Positions 47,717-57,273 of a DNA stretch of 64,000 nt are shown in pieces. Both the position numbers and the translations under genes were made by a program. The DNA is from Marinobacter koreensis (GTDB taxonomy: Bacteria > Pseudomonadota > Gammaproteobacteria > Pseudomonadales > Oleiphilaceae), in NCBI RefSeq assembly GCF_023156285.1, contig NZ_JAKZAJ010000006.1, forward strand, positions 208,136 through 272,135, in the 5' to 3' direction. Positions within the stretch are counted from its first letter, which is position 1. The number at the start of each line of letters is the position of its first letter. The notes under the pieces were generated by a model, which was not told the origin of the DNA, searched no databases, and saw only the letters and a list, made by a program, of their open reading frames with translations.

Positions 47717-48799
47717 TCAGTGCAGGCGTTTTCGGACCACCAGGGTGGCGCCGGACAGCGTCACCAGCGCAATCAGGGCCAGGGGCCACAGATGGGAGAC
47801 CACCACATCAGCCGGTATCGATTTCAGGAAACTGCCCTGCACAATCACCAGAAAATGGGTCAGAGGTATGGCCTGGGCCATCCATTGGAGCAGATCCGGC
47901 ATATTTTCCACCGGTGTGGCAAAGCCGGACATCAGTACCATCGGCACCGCGAGGGCAAACACGCCGAGAATGGCCTGCTGCTGGGTTTCGGAAACGGCGG
48001 ATACCATCAGGCCAATACCCACCACCGAGATGATAAACAGCACGAGTGCGCCCGCCAGCCAGAGCAGGGACCCGGTAAACGGTACCTGGAACAACAGCAA
48101 TGCCGCCGTGATCATAACCGAGCCCATGACGAAGCCCATCAGTACCGCCGGCAGGCACTTGGCAAGGATGATTTCCAGCGGCGTGGTGGGCGACACCAGT
48201 AACTGGTCGAACGTCCCCAGCTCCCGTTCCCTGGAAATTGACAGCGCCGTTACCGCCAGCGCGATTAACATGGACAGAATCCCCGACAGGCTCGGCACGA
48301 CGTACCACTGGTATATCAGATTGGGATTGAAGGCATGTCGCAGGACCATGGGTTCGGTCCGGTTACCCTGCTCCATGGCAATGGCCTGGAGATAGCTCAG
48401 TGCCACCTGGGCCGCATTCGCCTGCTGGCCGTCCAGTATGACCTGGACCGGCGCCGGTTGCCCCGCCAGCCGGTGGCGGGAGAAATCCTCCGGGATGTGA
48501 AGGGTCAGCAACGCACGCCCCTGTTCAATCAGCTCATCCTGCTGCTGCCGGTTGTGCACCATGATGACATGGCCTACGAAGCTGGCGCTGGTAACGTCCG
48601 CAACGAACTCCCTGGCGGGCTGGCCGATGTCCTCGTTGAACACGGCAACGGTGGCGTTACGCACTTCCAGGGTGGCGGCGAAGGAAAAGATCATCAGCTG
48701 CAACAGGGGCGGGAGTATCAGGATGGCCCGCGCCCGCGGGTCGCGCAGCAGGCTGAGCAATTCCTTGATGATCTGGGCAAGCAACCGGGATCCGTTCAT
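47717..48799 (-). CDS. ybhR: ABC-2 exporter permease, YbhR-like
   Basis: This 360-residue permease has one N-terminal helix, a large periplasmic domain (about residues 45-165), then five helices, the layout of YbhS/YbhR. The ABC-2 element is ERELGTFDQLLVSPTTPLEI. The start at 48799 follows GGAG and lies right after the stop of the partner permease; a longer frame would overlap it. Last gene of the cecR-ybhGFSR-like operon, pumping cations or drugs in E. coli. Confidence 0.87.
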   Translation of the reverse strand: MNGSRLLAQIIKELLSLLRDPRARAILILPPLLQLMIFSFAATLEVRNATVAVFNEDIGQPAREFVADVTSASFVGHVIMVHNRQQQDELIEQGRALLTLHIPEDFSRHRLAGQPAPVQVILDGQQANAAQVALSYLQAIAMEQGNRTEPMVLRHAFNPNLIYQWYVVPSLSGILSMLIALAVTALSISRERELGTFDQLLVSPTTPLEIILAKCLPAVLMGFVMGSVMITAALLLFQVPFTGSLLWLAGALVLFIISVVGIGLMVSAVSETQQQAILGVFALAVPMVLMSGFATPVENMPDLLQWMAQAIPLTHFLVIVQGSFLKSIPADVVVSHLWPLALIALVTLSGATLVVRKRLH

Positions 48800-48800
48800 A

Positions 48801-49898
48801 TCAGGACTCCAGGCTCTTGCGGGTTTTGGCGCGGGCGATGGCAAACATCACCGCGCCAATGGCGAGCATGGCAAGTATGTCTTTGATCAGCAGGGGCCAC
48901 ACATCGCCGACCAGGAACACGCTGTGCAGGGATTCGATGAAGTAACGCGCCGGCACAATATGTGTCAGCAAGCGGATCGGGGCTGGCATGGCGTCGATCT
49001 CGAACAGGAATCCCGACAACAGGAAAGCCGGCAGGAAACCGGAGAACAACGCCGCCTGGGCGGCGATAAACTGGTTCTTTGCCAGCGCCGAAATCACCAG
49101 CCCCTGCCCGAGTGCCGGCACCAGGAAACAGGCGGAAACCAGTAACAGAGTCCCCCAGCCTCCCCGGAGCGGGACGTCGAAGATATGGATCGCCAGCAGT
49201 GTACTGCCGAGGGTCGCGATCAGCCCCAGCCCGAAGTATGGCAGCAGTTTTCCAAGCAGGATCTCGGGAATCCGGACCGGTGTGGACAGCAGTGCCTCCA
49301 TGGTCCCCCGCTCCCACTCCCGGGCAACCACCAGCGCGGTCAGCAGGGTGCCGATCATGGTCATGATAATGGCAATGGCACCGGGCACCAGGAACTTGCG
49401 GGTTTCCACCTCTGGGTTGAACCAGAACCGTGCGTCCAGCTTGATCGGGGATCGAAGGCCCCGATCCGCCAGCCAGTCCACCAGTACCCCCCGGGCATAA
49501 CCGGCGACAAAATTGGCGGTGTTGGGCTGGGTGCCATCGGTAACCACCTGGATCAGCGATTCGCCACGGGCGAGACGATGGTCGAAATCGGGCGGAATCA
49601 GCACGTACCCTTTCAGCTCACCGCTGACCAGAAGCGGCGTCACCTCGTCCCGATGGCGGGCCGGCAACACCTGAAAATAGGAGGTCCCGCTGAATTCCGC
49701 CGCCAGGGACTGGGCCTTGGCACTGTCGGTCTGAAGCACCACACCCAGGTGAAGCTGCCGGATATCGAGCGACACCGCATAGGCGAACAGGAACAGAAGC
49801 ACCACCGGCAGGACGAACGCAATGAGGATGGCGGAAGGGTCACGGATCATCTGCAGGCTTTCTTTCTTGATCAGGGCAAAGAGCCGGCGGCTACGCAT
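48801..49898 (-). CDS. ybhS: ABC-2 exporter permease, YbhS-like
   Basis: This 365-residue permease is homologous in layout to its downstream partner: a first helix (ILIAFVLPVVLLFLFAYAV), a periplasmic loop, then five helices with REWERGTMEALLSTPVRIPEI as the ATPase-contact element. It overlaps the ATPase gene by 8 bp. The two permeases probably form a heterodimer energised by the tandem ATPase. Confidence 0.87.
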   Translation of the reverse strand: MRSRRLFALIKKESLQMIRDPSAILIAFVLPVVLLFLFAYAVSLDIRQLHLGVVLQTDSAKAQSLAAEFSGTSYFQVLPARHRDEVTPLLVSGELKGYVLIPPDFDHRLARGESLIQVVTDGTQPNTANFVAGYARGVLVDWLADRGLRSPIKLDARFWFNPEVETRKFLVPGAIAIIMTMIGTLLTALVVAREWERGTMEALLSTPVRIPEILLGKLLPYFGLGLIATLGSTLLAIHIFDVPLRGGWGTLLLVSACFLVPALGQGLVISALAKNQFIAAQAALFSGFLPAFLLSGFLFEIDAMPAPIRLLTHIVPARYFIESLHSVFLVGDVWPLLIKDILAMLAIGAVMFAIARAKTRKSLES

Positions 49899-51567
49899 CG
49901 TCCTGCTCCTCGATCAAGTGAATGAACGCCTGTTCCATGCTGGCTCCCTGCCCCGCCCGTGCCTTGAGGTTATCCGGCGTATCCAGAGCAATGACCCGCC
50001 CCCGGTGCATCAGCGCGACCCGGTCACAGTATTCGGCTTCATCCATGAAGTGGGTGGTCACCAGCACGGTCACACCTTTGCCCACGAGGCCGTTGATATG
50101 GGTCCAGAATTCCCGCCGGGTGATCGGGTCGACACCGGAGGTGGGCTCGTCAAGAAACAGGATCGGCGGCCGGTGCATGAGGGCACAGGCCAGTGCCAGG
50201 CGTTGTTTGAAGCCCAGGGAAAGCTCGTCGGGTGCGTTGTCGAGCAGCGGACCCAGCTGAAGGCCGTCGATCATTTCATTGATGCGATTCTGCTTCTCCC
50301 CGCCTCGCAAACCGTAGACGCCGGCGTAAAAGGTCAGATTCTGGCGTACCGATAGCAGCCCGTACAACGAAAATTTCTGGGCCATGTATCCCAGCTTGAG
50401 TTTGGCATCACTGGCGGCGCTGCGCAGATCCAGCCCGGCCACACGAGCCTCTCCGCTGCTTGGCTTGAGCAGACCACATAACATCTTGAACGTGGTGGAT
50501 TTGCCGGCACCATTGGGGCCCAGCAAGCCGAGTATTTCCCCCTGGCGAACGTTGAAACTGACATCGTCCGTCGCGACAAACTCGCCGAACCGGCGGGTAA
50601 GATGGTGACAGGAGACCGGGTCTTTCAGTTCCGGTACATCAGGCATCTGATCGGCCAGCGGAGAGTGCCCTCCCGGGCCGCCCCCAAGCAGGTCGATAAA
50701 GGCGTCCTCAAAGCGCGGGGCGACCGACTCCACATCGCCCAGTGAGGCCAGTGCCTCACCGTCGACGCCCTCATCCATCACCACACGGATTCGGTCGCCC
50801 TCAATGGTGCCGTCACGGACATCGTCACGGGCAAGAACCTCGCCCAGCAATGCCCGCTTCTCATGGGGCCCCTTCAGCCGGAAGCAGCGACCCTGCAGGC
50901 GCCGGGTCAGTTCGCCGGGCTCACCGGTAAACCGCAACAGGCCGTCGCTCATCAACAGGACATCTTCGCATCGCTCGGCCTCTTCCAGGTACGCCGTGGC
51001 CCAGATCACCGCCATACCCTCCCCGGTCAGGGCCTGAACCATCCGCCACAAATCCTGGCGGCTGACCGGGTCGACCCCCACGCCCGGCTCGTCCAGAAGA
51101 AGCACTTCGGGCGAGGTAATCAATGCACAGGCCAGTCCCAGCTTTTGCTTCATGCCTCCTGAAAGCTGGCCTGCGAGGCGTTTTGTAAAAGGCCCCAGGC
51201 GGGTGAAATCGAGCAGCTTTTCGAACGTGGCATCATAGTCGTCCCGGGGTAACCCCCGGAGTTCGGCATACAATTTCAGGTTTTCCTGGACCGAGAGATC
51301 TTCGTACAGGCCAAAACGCTGGGGCATGTAACCCACCGATTCCGCCAGCGCCATGCCCTGATGGACGGGATCGAGACCTGCAACCCGGAGCGTGCCACTG
51401 TCCGGTTTCAGAAGGCCCGCCATCATCCGGATCAGCGTGGTTTTACCGGCGCCATCCGGGCCCACCAGGCCGGTCAGCCGGCCAGCGGCGATCTCTCCGG
51501 AAATGCCCTTCAGTGCCCGGGTCTTTCCGAACGCCTTATGGACGTCGTCGAGGGCAATCGCGGTCAT
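49891..51567 (-). CDS. ybhF: Tandem-domain ABC exporter ATPase, YbhF-like
   Basis: This 558-residue protein has two complete nucleotide-binding domains. The first has LVGPDGAGKTTLIRM, LSGGMKQKLGLACAL and LLLDEPGVGVDP. The second (from about residue 315) has LLGPNGAGKSTTFKM, LSLGFKQRLALACAL and LFLDEPTSGVDP. Fused halves of this sort are typical of YbhF. Its start overlaps the stop of the adaptor gene by 4 bp. The gene order TetR, HlyD, tandem ATPase, two permeases is that of E. coli cecR-ybhGFSR. Confidence 0.92.
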   Translation of the reverse strand: MTAIALDDVHKAFGKTRALKGISGEIAAGRLTGLVGPDGAGKTTLIRMMAGLLKPDSGTLRVAGLDPVHQGMALAESVGYMPQRFGLYEDLSVQENLKLYAELRGLPRDDYDATFEKLLDFTRLGPFTKRLAGQLSGGMKQKLGLACALITSPEVLLLDEPGVGVDPVSRQDLWRMVQALTGEGMAVIWATAYLEEAERCEDVLLMSDGLLRFTGEPGELTRRLQGRCFRLKGPHEKRALLGEVLARDDVRDGTIEGDRIRVVMDEGVDGEALASLGDVESVAPRFEDAFIDLLGGGPGGHSPLADQMPDVPELKDPVSCHHLTRRFGEFVATDDVSFNVRQGEILGLLGPNGAGKSTTFKMLCGLLKPSSGEARVAGLDLRSAASDAKLKLGYMAQKFSLYGLLSVRQNLTFYAGVYGLRGGEKQNRINEMIDGLQLGPLLDNAPDELSLGFKQRLALACALMHRPPILFLDEPTSGVDPITRREFWTHINGLVGKGVTVLVTTHFMDEAEYCDRVALMHRGRVIALDTPDNLKARAGQGASMEQAFIHLIEEQDDA

Positions 51568-52541
51568 GGCTGGTCAAGGGTGATGGTGACCGGCATACCC
51601 TGCAGCAAGCGGTCATCGGCGTCGCTGACCACAATGCGAAGCCGGTAGACCAGCTCAGTACGCAGCTCCTCCGTCTGGACGGTCTTGGGGGTGAACTCGG
51701 CCCGGGGCGACACAAAGCCGACTTGCCCATGGTATTGACGGTCATTACCGTCCGCCGTCACCAACACCGCAGTGCCGGGTGACACCTCTCCCAGATGGGG
51801 CTCGCTGACATAGGCGCGCACGTAGACCGGGTCACGCAACGCCAGACTGAACACAGGACTGCCCGGCTGGACCATGGCGCCCGGCTCTACCACCCGACTG
51901 AGCACTTCGCCGTCGCTCGGTGCAACCAGACGGGCATCAGAAAGCGCGGTTTCCGCCTGGGCCGCGTGGGCTTTTGCGGATTCCAGTTGCGCCCGGGCAG
52001 CGCTGATATCTTCCTGTCGGGGACCCTCTTCCAGCATAGACAGGGTTGCTCTGGCAGCGCCCAGTCGCGCCCGGGCTTCATCCAGGGCATAACGTGCACT
52101 GTCCAGTGCCTGTTGGCTGGTGGCGCCGGTGTTGGCCAATTCCTTCAGCCGGTTGAATTCCAACTGCCGGCTGGAAAAAACCGCGGCCGCCTGACGCTCT
52201 GCCTCCTTGGCCTGTTCGATTTCCTGAGGCCGGCTGCCTGCTTCCAGCCGGGCCAGGGTCGCCTGCGCCTGATCCACACCCGCCCGGGCCGCAGCCACGG
52301 CATTCTGCAGGGGTTCGTCATCCAGCTCGGCCAGCAGTTCTCCGGCTTTGACCCTGTCACCCTCGTCCGCGTGCAGCGCCGTCACCCGACCGCCCTGGCG
52401 GAAGCCCAGGGACAGCTCCCTCACATCCACGTTGCCATACAGGGTCAACGGACCGCTTTCCGTTTGCTGACTGCGGTACCAGGCGTATCCGCCGCCCGCC
52501 AGAATGGCCAGAACAACCAGCGCAATCAGGGGTTTCTTCAT
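51564..52541 (-). CDS. ybhG: HlyD-family adaptor, YbhG-like
   Basis: This 325-residue adaptor has one N-terminal helix (LIALVVLAILAGGGYAWY), a barrel-sandwich (LSLGFRQGGRVTALHADEGDRV), a long alpha-helical hairpin (about residues 75-200) with several AARA/QLESAKAHAAQAE heptads, and a C-terminal beta domain. This matches YbhG. It overlaps cecR and ybhF by 4 bp each, so the operon is tightly coupled. An outer membrane channel must come from elsewhere. Confidence 0.9.
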   Translation of the reverse strand: MKKPLIALVVLAILAGGGYAWYRSQQTESGPLTLYGNVDVRELSLGFRQGGRVTALHADEGDRVKAGELLAELDDEPLQNAVAAARAGVDQAQATLARLEAGSRPQEIEQAKEAERQAAAVFSSRQLEFNRLKELANTGATSQQALDSARYALDEARARLGAARATLSMLEEGPRQEDISAARAQLESAKAHAAQAETALSDARLVAPSDGEVLSRVVEPGAMVQPGSPVFSLALRDPVYVRAYVSEPHLGEVSPGTAVLVTADGNDRQYHGQVGFVSPRAEFTPKTVQTEELRTELVYRLRIVVSDADDRLLQGMPVTITLDQP

Positions 52542-53194
52542 TCCAAAGGCTCCTTAGTCAGCAACAGGCGGATGTTGGTGAACACGCGATGTTTTATGGC
52601 CTCGATATCCGGACTGCTCCAGCCCATATGACGCTGAATGCCGGTGCGGGCAAAACGCCAGACCAGTATCTGCCCGAGTACCGTGATCACCAGCGTCTTG
52701 ACCTCGTCACTTTGAAGGTCCGGCCGAAGATGTCCGACCAGGCGAGTGGTGATTCCCAGCACCCGCCCCATGAAGCGCTCATACAGGACATCAAAGGCAG
52801 GCCCGGGGTGCTGTTGCTCCCGGAGAATCAGCTGGGACCAGTATTCGGTTTCCGGTTGCAACATCAGTTCGACCAGCCCGCCGCAAAATGTTTCCAGAGC
52901 CACCAGGCATTCCTCGGGGGCCGGATCAGGTTCGGCCAGCAAAACCTTCAGCTGTTCCAGCCTGGTGGTCATTCTTTGCTCAAGCGCTTCTGCTATAGCC
53001 ACGAAAACCGCCTGATAGAGATCTTCCTTGCCACCAAAATGATAGCCAATCAGGGCCTGATTGACGTCCGCCGCTTTGGCGATGGCACGGGTACTGGCAC
53101 CGTGATAGCCCAGCTCCGCGAAGACGCGGGTGGCGGTTTTTATCAAAGTGTCCCGGGTGGTATCACCCTGCTGTTTACGGGAATCCTGAGGCAT
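52538..53194 (-). CDS. cecR: TetR-family regulator, CecR-like
   Basis: This 218-residue regulator has the TetR helix-turn-helix GYHGASTRAIAKAADVNQALIGYHFGGKEDLY-type region (residues about 30-60) and a C-terminal domain of the DUF1956/CecR kind (EYWSQLILREQQHPGPAFD). In E. coli CecR controls the ybhGFSR exporter and responds to some antibiotics. It is the first gene of the operon, and a TTAATC/GATTAA palindrome lies 14 bp upstream, suggesting autorepression. Confidence 0.88.
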   Translation of the reverse strand: MPQDSRKQQGDTTRDTLIKTATRVFAELGYHGASTRAIAKAADVNQALIGYHFGGKEDLYQAVFVAIAEALEQRMTTRLEQLKVLLAEPDPAPEECLVALETFCGGLVELMLQPETEYWSQLILREQQHPGPAFDVLYERFMGRVLGITTRLVGHLRPDLQSDEVKTLVITVLGQILVWRFARTGIQRHMGWSSPDIEAIKHRVFTNIRLLLTKEPLE

Positions 53195-53207
53195 GACGCT
53201 CGTTTAT

Positions 53208-53223
53208 TTAATCGATTGATTAA
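53208..53223. promoter_or_regulatory. Putative CecR operator
   Basis: TTAATC-GATT-GATTAA has perfect 6-bp arms and ends 14 bp before the cecR start. It is AT-rich in GC-rich surroundings, typical of a TetR-family site. Confidence 0.55.
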
Positions 53224-53257
53224 CTATGAGGTTAACCCTGTTTTCCAGCGGGCGCAA

Positions 53258-53288
53258 ACAAAAAAGGGCCGCGCATTGCGCGGCCCTT
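53258..53288 (-). terminator. Intrinsic terminator of the liv operon
   Basis: Stem AAGGGCCGCGC (53264-53274) with GCGCGGCCCTT (53278-53288), loop ATT. On the minus strand it is followed by a T-rich run (complement of the A residues at 53258-53265). It lies 26 bp past livM. Confidence 0.92.
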
Positions 53289-53313
53289 ATGAGCACTTCC
53301 CGGATCGATCGAC

Positions 53314-54309
53314 TCAGCTCAGGTTTTTCCTCATGAACTTCTGGATCTCGCCCACAATACCACTGCGGAAGGCGATAACCGTCAGAACGAAGATGCCACC
53401 GAGAATCGGATCCACCCAGTCCCGGAGTGGCCCCTGGGCAAGCTGGTATTCCACGTTCACCACAAAGGTGGCCCCTACGACCGGCCCCAACAGGGTGCCA
53501 GCACCGCCCACGAGGGTCATCAGGATCACCTCGCCAGAGGTGTGCCAATGGGCATCGTTCAATGATGCCAACTGGAACACCACCGCCTTCATGGAACCCG
53601 CAAGCCCGGCCAGGGCGGCGGAGATCACAAACGCCAGGATCTTGTAGCGGTTGACGTTGTAGCCCAGCGAGATGGCCCGGGGCTCGTTCTGCTTGATGGC
53701 ATTGAGCACCTGGCCAAACGGGCTGCCAACGGTCCTCTGAACCAGCAGGTAGCAACCCAGGAATACCGCAAGGATGAAGTAGTACAGATTCAGGTTGTCG
53801 TTAAGGTCGATCAGCCCGAACAGTTCCCCCCTGGGGATCCCCTGCATGCCGTCCTCGCCGCCGGTAAAGGAGGACTGGACGAAGAAGAAAAAGACCAGCT
53901 GGGCCAGCGCCAGGGTGACCATGGCGAAATAGATACCCTGCCGGCGGATCGACAGCAACGCGAAGCCGAACCCAAGTGCTGTAGCCATCAGGGTGCCTGC
54001 CAGGATTCCCAACTCCGTTGTGAGCCAGGGAACATTACTCAGCAGGTAGCCGGTGGTGTAGCCCCCGGTGGCCAGGAACGCTGCGTGGCCGAAGGAGAGC
54101 AGGCCGGTGTATCCCAGCAGGAGATTGAATGCCACCGCGAATAATGCGAAGCACAGAATCTTCATCAGGAAGACCGGGTACATAACCAGCGGTGCCAACA
54201 CGAGAAGTACCAGCAGCACCCCGTTCAGGATCATCTTCTTGCGATGCTCGGATTGCTGCTGTTCGAGAATCGCCTTCTGTATATCGGTCTGTTTGACGGT
54301 TTCGTTCAT
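53314..54309 (-). CDS. livM: Branched-chain amino-acid-type ABC permease LivM
   Basis: This 331-residue permease has about ten helices. LivM-family motifs are FNLLLGYTGLLSFGHAAFLATGGY near residue 60 and NRYKILAFVISAALAGLAGSMKA with the EAA-like loop. It is the last gene of the leftward livGF-livJ-livH-livM set and partners LivH. A terminator follows immediately. Confidence 0.92.
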   Translation of the reverse strand: MNETVKQTDIQKAILEQQQSEHRKKMILNGVLLVLLVLAPLVMYPVFLMKILCFALFAVAFNLLLGYTGLLSFGHAAFLATGGYTTGYLLSNVPWLTTELGILAGTLMATALGFGFALLSIRRQGIYFAMVTLALAQLVFFFFVQSSFTGGEDGMQGIPRGELFGLIDLNDNLNLYYFILAVFLGCYLLVQRTVGSPFGQVLNAIKQNEPRAISLGYNVNRYKILAFVISAALAGLAGSMKAVVFQLASLNDAHWHTSGEVILMTLVGGAGTLLGPVVGATFVVNVEYQLAQGPLRDWVDPILGGIFVLTVIAFRSGIVGEIQKFMRKNLS

Positions 54310-54311
54310 GG

Positions 54312-55199
54312 TCAGGCCTCCTTACCAAACAGGCCGGCAGGCCGGAACATCAGAACCACCACCATCACCAGGAAGATGACAGCGGACGAAGCCGGGGGAT
54401 AGAAGGTTTTGGTCAGGCCTTCGATGACCCCCATGAGCACGCCGGTAATGATGGCACCACCGATGGATCCCATGCCGCCGATCACCACCACGGCGAACAC
54501 CACGATCAGTATGTGTGATCCCATCACCGGAGTGACCGAGTAGATCGGTGCCGCCAGCACACCGGCGAATGCCGCGAGCATGACGCCGAAACCGTAGGTC
54601 AGGCTGATCAGCAAAGGCACATTGATACCGAAGCCCTGCATCAGCTGGGCATCTTCGGTGCCCGCTCTGAGGTAGGCACCGAGTTTGGTTTTCTCGATCA
54701 TGAACCAGGTGCCGAAGCAGACAACCAGGGCCACCGCGATGACCCACGCCCGGTAGTACGGCAGGAACATGAAACCGAGGTTGACCCCACCCTTGAACAG
54801 ATCCGGTATGGAATATCGCAGGCCGGACACGCCGTAGATGTTGGTCAGGATTCCCTGGATCATCAGCGCTGCGCCAAACGTCAGCAGCAGACTGTAGATG
54901 TGGTCCTGGCCGGCAATGCGCCGGAGCAGGAAGTACTCGATGAGCATCCCGAAGACACCGACCAGAACAGGCGCCAGGAACAGGGCCACCCAGTAATTGA
55001 CACCCATGGCATCAAACATGATGACCGTGACCATGGCACCAAGCATGTACATGGCGCCGTGGGCGAAATTGATAATCTTGAGCAGGCCGAAAATAACCGC
55101 CAGGCCCAGGCTCAACAGTGCGTAGAAGGCACCGTTGATGACTCCAATCAGAAGCTGGCCCGACAGCACTGCCACAGGCACGCCGAAAATCATGGACAT
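54312..55199 (-). CDS. livH: Branched-chain amino-acid-type ABC permease LivH
   Basis: This 295-residue permease has eight helices and the LivH signature GLLKIINFAHGAMYMLGA near residue 40, with LMQGFGINVPLLISLTYGFG in the EAA loop region. The ATG at 55199 has GGAG 8 nt upstream; a longer frame starts within the preceding spacer. livM follows 2 bp after the stop. Confidence 0.92.
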   Translation of the reverse strand: MSMIFGVPVAVLSGQLLIGVINGAFYALLSLGLAVIFGLLKIINFAHGAMYMLGAMVTVIMFDAMGVNYWVALFLAPVLVGVFGMLIEYFLLRRIAGQDHIYSLLLTFGAALMIQGILTNIYGVSGLRYSIPDLFKGGVNLGFMFLPYYRAWVIAVALVVCFGTWFMIEKTKLGAYLRAGTEDAQLMQGFGINVPLLISLTYGFGVMLAAFAGVLAAPIYSVTPVMGSHILIVVFAVVVIGGMGSIGGAIITGVLMGVIEGLTKTFYPPASSAVIFLVMVVVLMFRPAGLFGKEA

Positions 55200-55259
55200 G
55201 TTGCTAACTCCACTCTGGCTCCCCGTGCGACGCACGGGGAGCCTTTGTTACCTTCCGGA

Positions 55260-56471
55260 TTACATGCTGACCAGTTTGCACTTGCTCTCGGAGAGTGGAC
55301 GGAAGGCCTCATCGGCCGGGATGGTCCGTACGATGTTGTACAGGTCCCATTCGCCGGAGGATTCCTCGGGGGTCTTGACCTCAGCCAGGTACATGTCGTG
55401 CACCATGCGACCGTCTTCGCGGATCACGCCGTTCTTGGCAAACATGTCGTTGATCGGATGCTCCATCATGTACTTGCGCACGGTCTGGGAGTCGTCGGAA
55501 TTGGTCGCTTCCACGGCCTTCAGGTACTGCATGGTGCTGGAGTAGATACCCGCGTGAACCATGGTCGGACGGGCTCCGGTCGCTTCCATGAACCGATCGG
55601 ACCAGGCGCGGGTCTCATCGTTCATGTCCCAGTACCAGCCGGTGGTGAGCTGGATGCCCTGGGCCACATCGGTGCCGAGTGCATGAACGTCGCTCAGGAA
55701 GAGAACCAATGCGGCAAGAGTCTGGCCGCCCTGGGTAACGCCGAACTCACTGGCGGTGTTGATGGCGTTGGTGGTGTCGGCACCGGCGTTGGCCAGGGCG
55801 ATCACATCAGCGCCAGAGGCTTGCGCCTGCAGGATGAAGGAAGAGAAGTCCGGGGTCGGGAACGGATGGCGAATGCTGCCAACCACTTCACCGCCGTTGG
55901 CTTCCACAACGCGGGTTACGTCCGCTTCCATGGCATGGCCGAAGGCGTAATCAGCGGTCAGGATGAACCAGGTTTTACCGCCTTCCTGCACGATCGCTGT
56001 CGGGGTACCGATGGACAGCGCGTAGGTGTCATAGACATAGTGGATATGGTTCGGCGTGCAATGCTCGTTGGTGATGCTGGATGCGGCAGAGCCGGATACG
56101 ATGCCCAGCTTGTTGTTCTCTTCCAGAATCTTGGTGGCCGCGATGGTCACAGACGATGCGACCATACCGCCGATCATGTCGACCTTGTCGTTCTCAACCC
56201 AGCGGCGAACTGTGCTGGAGGCCACGTCCGGGCTGTTCCGGTCGTCGGCACTGACGACTTCGATCTTGGCGCCTTTGACCGAGCCACCGAAATCCTTGAT
56301 GGCCATTTCCATGGCCTTCAGGCCGTTCGGGCCGGCCAGGTCCCGGTAGGTACCGGACATATCCGCCAGGTAACCCATTTTTACCATGTTGTCGCTAATC
56401 TCCGCCTGGGCGCCACTCACCATGAGGGCGGATGCAACGGCTGAGGTCAGAAGCTTTTTCATCATTGTCAT
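55260..56471 (-). CDS. LivJ-type periplasmic substrate-binding protein
   Basis: This 403-residue protein has a signal peptide (residues 1-24, cut near GAQA-E) and the type I periplasmic binding fold: MGYLADMSGTYRDLAGPNGLKAMEMAI at the start, and VDMIGGMVASSVTIAATKI. Relatives bind leucine-type amino acids, short carboxylic acids or aromatics. The neighbourhood (acyl-CoA ligase, thioesterase, LiuR-like boxes) makes a carboxylate such as isovalerate as plausible as an amino acid. It starts after GGAG with two closely spaced ATGs. Confidence 0.9.
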   Translation of the reverse strand: MTMMKKLLTSAVASALMVSGAQAEISDNMVKMGYLADMSGTYRDLAGPNGLKAMEMAIKDFGGSVKGAKIEVVSADDRNSPDVASSTVRRWVENDKVDMIGGMVASSVTIAATKILEENNKLGIVSGSAASSITNEHCTPNHIHYVYDTYALSIGTPTAIVQEGGKTWFILTADYAFGHAMEADVTRVVEANGGEVVGSIRHPFPTPDFSSFILQAQASGADVIALANAGADTTNAINTASEFGVTQGGQTLAALVLFLSDVHALGTDVAQGIQLTTGWYWDMNDETRAWSDRFMEATGARPTMVHAGIYSSTMQYLKAVEATNSDDSQTVRKYMMEHPINDMFAKNGVIREDGRMVHDMYLAEVKTPEESSGEWDLYNIVRTIPADEAFRPLSESKCKLVSM

Positions 56472-56550
56472 TGTTGTATCTCCGCTACTGTCTTGCGTCG
56501 GTTCGGGTTGTTGTTGCTTTTTTAGCTTGCGCTAGCATTTCTATCCGGGG

Positions 56551-57273
56551 TCAGACCCCCAAATAGCCGTTCAGCACCGACTGTTTGGCACTCAGCTCGT
56601 CGGCGCGTATCTCTTCCATGATCTGACCATGCTCGACCACGTAATGGCGGTCGGCTAAAGGCGCCGCGAAGTGGAAATTCTGTTCCACCAACACAATCGT
56701 CAGCCCTTTTTCCTTCAGAGCGATCAGGACATCCCCGAGTTTCTCCACGATTACCGGGGCAAGGCCCTCGGTGATCTCGTCCAGCAGGAGCATGTTGGCG
56801 CCGGTGCGCAGTATGCGGGCCATGGCCAGCATCTGTTGTTCGCCCCCGGAGAGCTTGGTGCCCTGGCTGAAACGACGTTCGTAGAGATTGGGGAACATGG
56901 TGTAAATCTCTTCCAGGCTCATTCCTCCGCTACGCACCACCGGTGGCAGGGTGAGGTTTTCCTGGACGTTGAGTGACGAAAAAATGCCCCGATGTTCGGG
57001 GCAATACCCGACACCCAACCTGGCAATATGATGGGGAGCACACGACATGGTCTCCTCCCCGTTGATCATGATGGAGCCGGTGCGGCGGCCCACCATGTTC
57101 ATGATGGCTTTCAGGGTGGTGCTGCGGCCGGCGCCGTTGCGCCCGAGCAGGGTCACCAGCTCGCCGCGGTTCACCACCAGATCGATCCCGTGCAGGATGT
57201 GGGATTCACCGTAAAACGCGTGCAGCCCGGAAATGCGCAACTGCTCGTACTCCCTGCCCGTTCCCTGGCTCAT
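56551..57273 (-). CDS. livF: Branched-chain-type ABC transporter ATPase LivF
   Basis: This 240-residue ATPase has LLGRNGAGRSTTLKAIMNMVGRRTG (Walker A), a signature loop LSGGEQQMLAMARIL and Walker B LLLDEITEGLAP, with Ile in place of the usual Pro after LLDE. It overlaps livG by 4 bp. Unlike many liv clusters, the ATPases precede the binding protein and permeases. Confidence 0.92.
   Translation of the reverse strand: MSQGTGREYEQLRISGLHAFYGESHILHGIDLVVNRGELVTLLGRNGAGRSTTLKAIMNMVGRRTGSIMINGEETMSCAPHHIARLGVGYCPEHRGIFSSLNVQENLTLPPVVRSGGMSLEEIYTMFPNLYERRFSQGTKLSGGEQQMLAMARILRTGANMLLLDEITEGLAPVIVEKLGDVLIALKEKGLTIVLVEQNFHFAAPLADRHYVVEHGQIMEEIRADELSAKQSVLNGYLGV

Noticed and set aside
54900..56444. 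514-codon plus-strand frame opposite livH and the binding protein gene
   Set aside because: Antisense to two well-supported importer genes; no family match and biased composition.
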